A stretch of DNA of 64,000 nt, from contig DIET01000019.1 of NCBI GenBank assembly GCA_002418765.1, positions 1 to 64,000 of the forward strand. The letters run 5' to 3'. The translations under genes were made by a program, and so were the position numbers. The DNA comes from Peptococcaceae bacterium UBA5767 (GTDB lineage Bacteria; Bacillota; TC1; UBA5767). Every line of letters starts with the position of its first letter. The first letter of the stretch is position 1. The notes beneath the pieces were generated by a model that saw only the letters and a program-made list of their open reading frames with translations, was not told the DNA's origin and made no database searches. Below, one piece after another: positions 53,558 to 60,958 of the stretch.

Positions 53558-54291
53558 GATACCACCTCCGTTTTTGAAAAGTCAGCCACAATCCCGGACA
53601 CCTCGGAACCTACTTTCAGGCCCACCAAAACGTAGACCAGAGGAATGATCCCGGCGCTTACCAAATGTCCCAGGGTTCCGGTTGGTAGAAAATTCTGCAA
53701 AAACGATCCTGCCACGAACAGGCCTGCCAAGCCCAATAAGATGTAGAGAGCCCCGGCCGTACTCTCTATCCATTTCAAAGGCTTCAGATTGGACTTGACG
53801 GTATCGGAACCGAAATAATGGAGCAAAAAGGCAGTGGCCATCATGCTGCCACCCGGGAACCCTCCTCCTGGCGTCAGATGGCCATGGGTAAAGATATAGA
53901 TGCCGGTCAACAGCATCAAGGGAGCAACCATTTTGGCGGCGGTTTTCAGAATGAAACCGCTGCGCAAGGTGGTGCGGACTCCGCTACCCATTAAGAGGCC
54001 TACGCCCAGGGCTGATAGGAAGAGGACTGTGATTTCTCCTAATGTATCAAATGATCTGTAGTCCACCACAATGCTGGTCACAATATTGGCTGAGCCGCTT
54101 TCTAAGTTTTTGCTTTCGCCAAAAACCAGTGCGCCTCCTTCCCCCAGAACATCGTTTTGCACAAAGGCGTTGCTCATCCGAAAGGCATCCAATTGAGATG
54201 GAGAATGCCAGAAATCCAATCCCTGATCCAGGGCTGTGGTGAGGAAAAAAGCCAAGACGAGGATAAGGAATAAACTAACGAGTTTCTTCAT
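53554..54291 (-). CDS. mrpB: MrpB-like subunit with N-terminal extension (MbxE/F-like)
   Basis: About 245 aa. The C-terminal 140 aa are the MnhB/MrpB domain (THGHLTPGGGFPGGSMMATAF); the N-terminal 100 aa carry a helix and VVDYRSFDTLGEITVLFLSALG, the region matching MrpA-C-terminal/MbhE. ATG 54291 has GGAG 7 nt upstream, slightly inside the ORF that begins at 54297. It overlaps the DUF4040 gene. Confidence 0.9.
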   Translation of the reverse strand: MKKLVSLFLILVLAFFLTTALDQGLDFWHSPSQLDAFRMSNAFVQNDVLGEGGALVFGESKNLESGSANIVTSIVVDYRSFDTLGEITVLFLSALGVGLLMGSGVRTTLRSGFILKTAAKMVAPLMLLTGIYIFTHGHLTPGGGFPGGSMMATAFLLHYFGSDTVKSNLKPLKWIESTAGALYILLGLAGLFVAGSFLQNFLPTGTLGHLVSAGIIPLVYVLVGLKVGSEVSGIVADFSKTEVVS

Positions 54292-54541
54292 TTTCATTCT
54301 CCTTAGGCAACATTTTTTTTATGGCAACCACGAAGACGAAGGTGACCAAACCGGAGCCAATCACGGCCTCTGTCAAGGCCACATCTGGCGCGCGCATCAG
54401 GGCAAAGGCCACGACCGCCAGCATGCTAAGAAGCGACAGACGCACGATGGCCGCCCAAATATTTTCTGTGACCACACAAGCCACGGCACCGATGATGAGA
54501 ACAATTCCCACGATCCATTCCAAAACAAGTAGGATACTCAT
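54275..54541 (-). CDS. DUF4040 / MbhD-like subunit
   Basis: 88 aa with three helices and the family motif FALMRAPDVALTEAVIGSG, in which the Asp and Glu match MrpA's C-terminal domain. In mbh/mbx loci this gene (D) precedes the MrpB-like gene as here. The charged tail ENENEETR overlaps the next gene by 17-23 nt. Confidence 0.9.
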   Translation of the reverse strand: MSILLVLEWIVGIVLIIGAVACVVTENIWAAIVRLSLLSMLAVVAFALMRAPDVALTEAVIGSGLVTFVFVVAIKKMLPKENENEETR

Positions 54542-54870
54542 GCCTGGTCCTCCTTTCTGGATGGTAGCGAAAAGTCATCCATCAGAGTTCCTTCCACCGG
54601 TTTCACGCCTTGGATGAAGGCATTGCGAAGCAAGGTTGAACTGCCGATGGGATTGGTGACCACAATAAAGACCATAATCAACAATAGCCTGGGAATCCAG
54701 TCCGGATGCAGGATCATCAGACCCAATATCGTGGATAAAGTGCCCAGCGTAGTCGCCTTGGTGCCTGCTTGCGCCCGGTTGTATACATCGGGCATGCGCA
54801 ATATACCCAGACCGCCGAGGCCGTAAAAAAGACCTCCCACTATGATCAATCCACCTGCGATGATTGTCAT
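54538..54870 (-). CDS. mrpG: MrpG-like subunit
   Basis: 110 aa with three helices. GGLGILRMPDVYNRAQAGTKATTLG is the MrpG family motif. Part of the small-subunit cluster MrpE-F-G of the ion-pumping arm. Four-base overlaps on both sides. Confidence 0.92.
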   Translation of the reverse strand: MTIIAGGLIIVGGLFYGLGGLGILRMPDVYNRAQAGTKATTLGTLSTILGLMILHPDWIPRLLLIMVFIVVTNPIGSSTLLRNAFIQGVKPVEGTLMDDFSLPSRKEDQA

Positions 54871-55118
54871 TTTGCACCTCCGATATATTTCGAAAAGACA
54901 ATGGTTTCCATGAAAGCCAAAATCGCAAAGACAAGGGCGATGTCCAAGTACAGCGAACTTTGAAGCAAATGAGAAATGACAAGCAGCACGCCGACCAAAA
55001 TGATATTCACCGTATCTAGGCCCACGATCCGATCAAAAGCACTTGGTCCTTTCATGAGCCGATATCCGCCGCTTGCCAGTCCCAAAGCCACCAGAACGAA
55101 AAATATGATCTCCATCAT
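54867..55118 (-). CDS. mrpF: MrpF-like subunit
   Basis: 83 aa with three helices. The signature KGPSAFDRIVGLDTVNIILVG lies after helix 1, with the conserved Arg and Asp. Overlaps mrpE-like and mrpG-like genes by 4 nt each. Confidence 0.92.
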   Translation of the reverse strand: MMEIIFFVLVALGLASGGYRLMKGPSAFDRIVGLDTVNIILVGVLLVISHLLQSSLYLDIALVFAILAFMETIVFSKYIGGAK

Positions 55119-55606
55119 GAAAATATCCTCCCCAACACGCGTTCAAACGGTTCACTGACGGCCAACGGGTTTACGTTTCCGTCGACTCGTTGAACGTCGA
55201 TCCAATGTACATACAGATGATTTTCATCTGCATCCAGAGTAATGGTTCCGGGCGTCAAGGTGATGGAATTGGCCAACATCAGTTTGGCCTGATCCCCTTT
55301 TAGTTTTGTGGGCACCTTCACAAATCCAGGGTTGATGGGAAGCTTGGGATGCAGCACCCTGACCATGACATCGATGTTTGCTCTAATGAGTTCTATCACA
55401 AACACGGGCAAATAAAAAATTAGAAACAACAGCATTCTAATCAGCCACTTGGCGTTCAGTACATAAAGGGAAGATTGACCGAAGACAAAGGCCACCACGG
55501 CCGAAACGATCGTCCCCAGAATCAACTCTTCCCAAGTGGCTCCGGCCAGCAGTATCCATACCACCAGGCTAGCCACAAACAGTCCCAACCACTTTCTTGC
55601 CTTCAT
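55115..55606 (-). CDS. mrpE: MrpE-like subunit
   Basis: 163 aa with two N-terminal helices and a third near 75-95, followed by the soluble domain with LANSITLTPGTITLDADEN and LYVHWID, the MrpE family motifs. First structural gene of the operon; its ATG overlaps the ArsR stop by 4 nt. Confidence 0.92.
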   Translation of the reverse strand: MKARKWLGLFVASLVVWILLAGATWEELILGTIVSAVVAFVFGQSSLYVLNAKWLIRMLLFLIFYLPVFVIELIRANIDVMVRVLHPKLPINPGFVKVPTKLKGDQAKLMLANSITLTPGTITLDADENHLYVHWIDVQRVDGNVNPLAVSEPFERVLGRIFS

Positions 55607-55938
55607 TTTTGCTCCTCACTTTCCATCATTTCAAGAACATCTTTCAAATAATGCTCCATCATCAACTGAATATCCGGATCAATGATGTGGTACGCAATTT
55701 CAACGCCATTTCGATTTCCTGCGATGATACCCTGGGATTTCAACTTGGACACATGCTGCGATATGGTTGATTGTGGCAATGCCAATCTTCGCTGCAGTTC
55801 CGTAACATTGCAGCCCTTCGTTTGCATGAGACAGCTGATGATACATAGACGCGCCGGGTGGGCAATCGCTTTCAAGACTTCTGCTTTTTGGCTCAACAAT
55901 TTTCTTCTTTCATCCAGACTCAATGTTTGTTCTCCCAT
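55603..55938 (-). CDS. ArsR-family regulator heading the Mrp/Nuo-like operon
   Basis: 111 aa. The winged HTH includes KAIAHPARLCIISCLM, the recognition segment LPQSTISQHVSKLKSQGII and wing GNRNGVEIAYHI. Three cysteines near the HTH (32, 36 and 43) could sense redox state, sulfane sulfur or metal. The classic ArsR metal box ELCVCDL is absent. It is cotranscribed with the complex it probably controls, and an imperfect inverted repeat lies just upstream. Confidence 0.88.
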   Translation of the reverse strand: MGEQTLSLDERRKLLSQKAEVLKAIAHPARLCIISCLMQTKGCNVTELQRRLALPQSTISQHVSKLKSQGIIAGNRNGVEIAYHIIDPDIQLMMEHYLKDVLEMMESEEQK

Positions 55939-55947
55939 CTGTAAAAC

Positions 55948-55988
55948 ATATTATTCGAATATACGAAATATTGGATATAGATAGTATA
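55948..55988 (-). promoter_or_regulatory. promoter -10 and candidate operator of the ArsR operon
   Basis: TATACT (55988-55983, minus strand) is followed downstream by an imperfect inverted repeat centred on TTCGAATATACGAA (55955-55968), between the -10 and the ATG. This is a position where ArsR binding would block transcription. The -35 is weak. Confidence 0.45.
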
Positions 55989-56211
55989 CCTCATGGTTCT
56001 TGTCTTGAAAACTCTTTTCTTCTCTTTTGATGTAAAACCTGAAACCTGCTATTTTTCATGGTAATTTCTCTTCTTTTGCTTTAGGATAGGAATGAACGAT
56101 TTTTCTCATCACTACGTTTCAGGTATGACATGCTAAATACTGTCTCCCTCGTTTGTGCTGATTCGTATTGAAAAGCCAAGTCTCAAAAAAATTTCAGAAA
56201 GCAGGTTTAAG

Positions 56212-59073
56212 ATGAAAATCAAAGCCAACAGCATCCTATGGTCCCTTCTCACTTTTGTTGTACTTTTTTCTATCTTAAACACTCCTGGCTTGAAGGCTTA
56301 TGCCGGGCCACAAGAAAAAGGAATTTACCAAAGCGCCACAGAATATGACTATCCTCCGTTTTCTGTTGTTACGGATGGAAAAGCGGATGGCTTCTCCGTA
56401 GAGTTATTGCAGGCGGTGGCCCAGGAAATGGATCTAGAGATCACGTTCAAGGTGGACCACTGGGATACGATCAAAAAGGAACTGGAAGAAGGAGCCTTGG
56501 ACGTGCTGCCTCTGGTCGGCTATTCAGAGGAACGTGATGAATATTTTGATTTCACGGTCCCTTATATTGTGATGCGCGGCAATATTTTTGTTCGTAAGAG
56601 TAACGCAGAAATCCAGTCGGAAGACGATTTGTATGGCAAAGAAATCATTGTCATGAAAGGTGACAATTCGCAGGAATACGCTGAAATGATGGCTTTTACC
56701 GACAACCTGATCCTGGTGGATACCTATGCCGAGGCTTTTGAGCTGTTGAGCTCCGGACAGCATGATGCCGTTCTGGCCCAGAGTCTTGTAGGACAGAAAT
56801 TGATCAACGATTTGCAAATTTCCAACATTGAGGCTGTGACGCGCATGGCAGACAATGGCGTAGATAGAATCAAAGTCTCGCTGGAAGGGTTTGAGCAAAA
56901 ATTCAGTTTTGCTGTCCAAGAGGGCAACAAAGAGCTCCTGGCGAAACTCAATGAAGGCCTGGCCATCGTATCTGAAAACGGGACGTATGAGTCTCTCTAT
57001 CTCAAATGGTTTCCCTTTCTGATTGATACGACACTGGAGTACCGACAGATCGGTCTTTATTTTGCGGGTGCACTGCTCGCCGTAGCGGGCGTATTGCTGT
57101 TTCTATCTATTTACATGATCAAAAAAGAAGTCAAAAGACAGACGGCGAAATTAAAAAACAATGTACTCAGAAATTCAATCATGTTCCATGTGATGAACCA
57201 GGAATACGATTCCATTCATAATTGGTTGGATTATGTCTTGCATGAGATCATCAAGATGACCGACAGCCAATTTGGCTATATCTATTTGTTTGATGAAAAA
57301 ACAAATGAACTCACGCTCAATTCATGGTCAACCGGGGTGATGGACGAGTGCCTAATGGCTGAAAAACAAACTGTTTATCATCTGGAAGAAACAGGTATCT
57401 GGGGCGAGGTCATGAGGCAGAGAAAGTCCTTGGTTATCAATGATTTTCACAAGCCCCATCCTCTGAAAAAGGGATACCCTGAGGGTCATGTCCCGCTGGA
57501 TCGCTGGATGGCAGTCCCCATTTTTGAAGATGGCAAGATTGTGGCCACCGTGGGTCTGGGCAACAAACCAGATGTGTATGACGACAATGACATCCATCAG
57601 GTCACGACACTAATGAGTGGGGTCTGGAATATGATGGAAAGAACCAAATACCGAGAGCAGCTTGAGGTAGAGAGAAACAAATACCTATCCACTTTGATAT
57701 CTATTGGAGACGGCGTCATGGTTGTCGGAATAGATGAGAAAATCGAGATGATCAACAAGGTTTGCGCCGATATGACGGGGTGGTCGGAAGAGGAAGCCAA
57801 AGGAATGCATTATAAGGATGTGTTTAGGCTGTCTCATGAGAATCCGGATTATGATATGGTAGATCCAGTTCAGGAAGTTCTGCAATCTGGTATTGCCTGT
57901 GAGCTGAGCAATCATGCCATCTTGACATCCAAGGATGGTACGATCCACATGCTGGAGGACAGTGCTTCCGCTGTGAAAAACACACACGATGACATGCTGG
58001 GCGTGGTGCTGGTCTTCCGGGATGTGACGCAGAAACGCAATCAACGAAGGCAGATCGAGTATCTGAGTTTTCATGATTCGCTCACAGGTCTTTACAACAG
58101 ACGATTCTTTGAAGAGGAAATCAACCGGCTGGATACCCCGAGAAATTATCCGCTGACCATCATCATGGCTGATCTGAATGGTCTGAAACTGACCAATGAC
58201 GCCTTTGGACACCGTGAAGGAGATATACTCTTAAAACAAACAGCCGAACTATTTAGAACCTATCTTAGAGCAGAAGATATCGCAGCCAGATGGGGCGGCG
58301 ATGAGTTTGCCATCCTGATGCCCCAGACGACTGCGGAGGATGCGGAAAAAATAGTCAAGAGGATCGTACAGGGTGGGGAAAAACTGAATACAGACAAGGG
58401 CATTTTGTCCATCGCCTTTGGTTGGGAAACCAAAACGGACAGTTCCATGGATCTAGAACGAGTGTTTACGGATGCCGAAGCCCATATGTACAAAAAGAAG
58501 ATCAGTGAGAGCCAGGGTGTGCGGGGATTGACCATCAAGACCATCATCAACACACTGTTTGAAAAAAGTCCCAGAGAGGAAAGCCACTCGAAACGCGTCA
58601 AGGAACTGGCCATCAAGATAGCCGAAGCCATGCAGCTTTCGCAACATCAGATTGATGATATCGCGACCTTGGGATTGTTGCATGACATAGGCAAAATCAT
58701 CGTTTCAGGGGAGATTCTTGAAAAACCGGATCGATTGACCAAAGAAGAATTTGAGGAGATCAAAAAGCATCCTGCCATCGGCTACCGGATGCTGACGGCC
58801 ACCAATGAATTTGCGAGTATCGCAGAAGGGGTTTTAAGTCACCATGAACGCTGGGATGGCAAGGGTTATCCAAAAGGCATCAAAGAAAATGAGATCCCTC
58901 TCGAGGCCAGGATTATCGCCATTGCTGATGCCTACGACGCCATGACCTCATCAAGGCCCTACAGAAAGAATGGTCTGTCATTGGAAAAGGCCAGACAAGA
59001 ATTGATGGATTGTGCGGGTACCCAGTTTGACCCTGATATTGTCCGTCTCATTATGGAGCAGAATCTTTTATAG
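56212..59073 (+). CDS. bifunctional c-di-GMP signalling protein: SBP3-TM-GAF-PAS-GGDEF-HD-GYP
   Basis: About 953 aa. A signal peptide precedes an extracellular SBP_bac_3 amino-acid-binding-type domain (about 35-260; YDYPPFSVVTDGKADGFSVE). A membrane helix (about 283-303), a GAF domain (345-480) and a PAS domain (500-615) follow. The GGDEF domain has an intact WGGDEFAIL (about 690) and the HD-GYP domain an intact HDIGK and HHERWDGKGYPKG (about 815-880). It can make and/or degrade c-di-GMP in response to an external ligand. ATG 56212 has AGCAGGT upstream; the GTG 57 nt earlier lacks a site. It stands alone on the plus strand. Confidence 0.93.
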   Translation: MKIKANSILWSLLTFVVLFSILNTPGLKAYAGPQEKGIYQSATEYDYPPFSVVTDGKADGFSVELLQAVAQEMDLEITFKVDHWDTIKKELEEGALDVLPLVGYSEERDEYFDFTVPYIVMRGNIFVRKSNAEIQSEDDLYGKEIIVMKGDNSQEYAEMMAFTDNLILVDTYAEAFELLSSGQHDAVLAQSLVGQKLINDLQISNIEAVTRMADNGVDRIKVSLEGFEQKFSFAVQEGNKELLAKLNEGLAIVSENGTYESLYLKWFPFLIDTTLEYRQIGLYFAGALLAVAGVLLFLSIYMIKKEVKRQTAKLKNNVLRNSIMFHVMNQEYDSIHNWLDYVLHEIIKMTDSQFGYIYLFDEKTNELTLNSWSTGVMDECLMAEKQTVYHLEETGIWGEVMRQRKSLVINDFHKPHPLKKGYPEGHVPLDRWMAVPIFEDGKIVATVGLGNKPDVYDDNDIHQVTTLMSGVWNMMERTKYREQLEVERNKYLSTLISIGDGVMVVGIDEKIEMINKVCADMTGWSEEEAKGMHYKDVFRLSHENPDYDMVDPVQEVLQSGIACELSNHAILTSKDGTIHMLEDSASAVKNTHDDMLGVVLVFRDVTQKRNQRRQIEYLSFHDSLTGLYNRRFFEEEINRLDTPRNYPLTIIMADLNGLKLTNDAFGHREGDILLKQTAELFRTYLRAEDIAARWGGDEFAILMPQTTAEDAEKIVKRIVQGGEKLNTDKGILSIAFGWETKTDSSMDLERVFTDAEAHMYKKKISESQGVRGLTIKTIINTLFEKSPREESHSKRVKELAIKIAEAMQLSQHQIDDIATLGLLHDIGKIIVSGEILEKPDRLTKEEFEEIKKHPAIGYRMLTATNEFASIAEGVLSHHERWDGKGYPKGIKENEIPLEARIIAIADAYDAMTSSRPYRKNGLSLEKARQELMDCAGTQFDPDIVRLIMEQNLL

Positions 59074-59141
59074 CATCGTAAATATCCACGGAAGCAGAGA
59101 AAAGAAGCGAGATACACAGTTTAAATCATAAGGAGGAGATT

Positions 59142-59276
59142 ATGGCCAGTCTGATACCTGTAAAATTGATTGTATTGTTCGTGTCATTGGTGATTCCAGC
59201 AATGATATTGTATTTCATCATAAAGGCAGCGATAAAAAATGCCATCAAAGAACTAAAAAATGAAAACATACTATAA
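59142..59276 (+). CDS. 44-aa single-helix membrane protein (DUF6019-like)
   Basis: A short frame with a perfect AAGGAGGAGA site 3-6 nt before the ATG. A hydrophobic helix (residues 7-27, LIVLFVSLVIPAMILYFI) is followed by a basic amphipathic tail (IKAAIKNAIKELKNENIL). The layout recalls the small DUF6019 family of Firmicutes; function unknown. It lies 68 nt after the GGDEF/HD-GYP gene on the same strand. Confidence 0.7.
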   Translation: MASLIPVKLIVLFVSLVIPAMILYFIIKAAIKNAIKELKNENIL

Positions 59277-59358
59277 TGAAGAGCTAAATTTCATGTTCCC
59301 TGCATTTCATCAGGTTCCACAATCATGCCTGATGCTGGACGGCTGACGCAGGAAAACA

Positions 59359-60957
59359 TCAAACCAGAAGCGAAGGTGTTTCTTCTCGGCAATAGGTGAG
59401 CCAGTCCCCGTTTTCTATCATGCTTTCTTTGGCCAACGTCAGGAAAACTTTCTTTTTTTGGATCCCAGGATGATCGTACAGGTCCAGCGCCACTTGATAC
59501 AAGGCCATCATTTTGTCATGATCGGCAATCTTTCTTTTCAAGGAAAGTTTGCCGTAATAATTGCTTGTGAATACGGCGGCAGCAGAAATCACGCCCATGA
59601 AAATATCAAAAATCCGGGGCAGGAGAACCGCTTCTTTCGAGACCATGAGTCCTGGGTCATGAAAAATTCGCAAAACAAAGACCAAGAGAAAAGACAATAG
59701 AGAAGCCCCCCACATGACTTTTTTCGTCATGGATTGGAGTGCTTCTTTTTTGATGTCCCCTTTTCGCTTTCGTTGGTGATATGTCAACTGCTCCCCCATC
59801 CATACGGTTTTCAATTCATTCTCAGTGAGAACCGCCTTTTCATGCGGGCCCACCAACAAGGCGGTTACGGCGTCACGAATCCAAACATTCTTCGGATGAT
59901 TGGGCCAAGTTAAGCTTTCGCAGATGTTTTGTTGGATACCCACCAATTCCAGGTAAAGCTGTATCCTAATGCTTTCGGACAACGCCCGGTATTCCAGATA
60001 GCGACTTTGGAATTGACCGTTCTTGGTTCTTTGAAATACACACACCATGACAACAAGCAAGGCCCCATAGATCATCAAGTAAGCGCTGTGATTCAACTGA
60101 TTGTACATAAGGAAGGACAACACCATCAGGACACCCAAGATGGAAATCTGCAACATAGAATGCAAGTATTTGTCTCTATACAGGACAGACAATGCATCCG
60201 CCTGTTGAAAGTGCTGGTGCATGGTTAGCGATATGGGACCCATATGAGAAATGGTTTCTTCGTCCAAAAACGAAGAGAAAGAGGTCATCTTCAGGCTGCC
60301 TGCATCTCTGTTGAACCGTTCCAAATGCACCAAGGCATCCTGAAAAACCCCCGTTTGGTTTTCCAAAATTTGGACGGAGTAGGCCTCATCCAAGACAAGA
60401 TTGCTCCTTCTGGGCGTATTGATCTGCAGCACAACGCCGTCGCTCATCGCTTTGAATGGAGAATCATCACAAGCATAGGTGGGATGCAGCATAAACTCTA
60501 CCACGGCTCCCGTACCACAAGTGCTGGCGTCGTTTAGATTTCCGTCCCAAAGAGCCAACAACAGATGACTTGAGGAGGCAATGTAGATTCCAGTTTGGCG
60601 GTAGCCATAATCCCGGCCCTCGCGCTGTTTCTTTTCCCTGTCTGGCGCCACGAATACGTCTTTGGCCTTGTCAAGCAAGGCATAAAGAGACGCAAGGGCA
60701 TCTCCTGAAAAGTCCTTTTCATATTCACAAAGAGCCATGGGAAGCGGTACGATCAACTCCATTTCCAACTCCAAAGCAATGCGGGCGCACAGCTGGTCGG
60801 CTCCCTCCGCCAGGCTGTTGAGCATCCGTAAGGGAGTATGCTGGCATTGGGTTTTCAGTTGTATAAGCTGACGGCGCACCACGTCTTCCAATAATCCAGC
60901 ATCCTCCGTGAGGATATCCCGGTGACCCGTGACCCCGATAATCAATGGTATGGCCAT
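59359..60957 (-). CDS. SLOG-like protein with four membrane helices (SLATT-like), conflict-system candidate
   Basis: About 532 aa. The N-terminal 200 residues resemble a SLOG/Rossmann nucleotide-sensing domain: IIGVTGHRDI, then LNSLAEGADQLCARIA and an aromatic IYIASSSHLLLALWDG region. Two helix pairs follow (about 267-307 and 412-464), each with charged cytoplasmic helices, as in SLATT effectors. ATG 60957 has AGGGG 7 nt upstream, 1 nt after the TIR gene's stop. I infer a sensor of a nucleotide signal linked to a membrane-disrupting effector. Not closely matched to a named protein. Confidence 0.6.
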   Translation of the reverse strand: MAIPLIIGVTGHRDILTEDAGLLEDVVRRQLIQLKTQCQHTPLRMLNSLAEGADQLCARIALELEMELIVPLPMALCEYEKDFSGDALASLYALLDKAKDVFVAPDREKKQREGRDYGYRQTGIYIASSSHLLLALWDGNLNDASTCGTGAVVEFMLHPTYACDDSPFKAMSDGVVLQINTPRRSNLVLDEAYSVQILENQTGVFQDALVHLERFNRDAGSLKMTSFSSFLDEETISHMGPISLTMHQHFQQADALSVLYRDKYLHSMLQISILGVLMVLSFLMYNQLNHSAYLMIYGALLVVMVCVFQRTKNGQFQSRYLEYRALSESIRIQLYLELVGIQQNICESLTWPNHPKNVWIRDAVTALLVGPHEKAVLTENELKTVWMGEQLTYHQRKRKGDIKKEALQSMTKKVMWGASLLSFLLVFVLRIFHDPGLMVSKEAVLLPRIFDIFMGVISAAAVFTSNYYGKLSLKRKIADHDKMMALYQVALDLYDHPGIQKKKVFLTLAKESMIENGDWLTYCREETPSLLV

Positions 60958-60958
60958 G

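Noticed and set aside
59277..59358. ATCAGG/CCTGAT hairpin between converging genes as terminator
   Set aside because: Short stem with a long loop and no T run on either strand.
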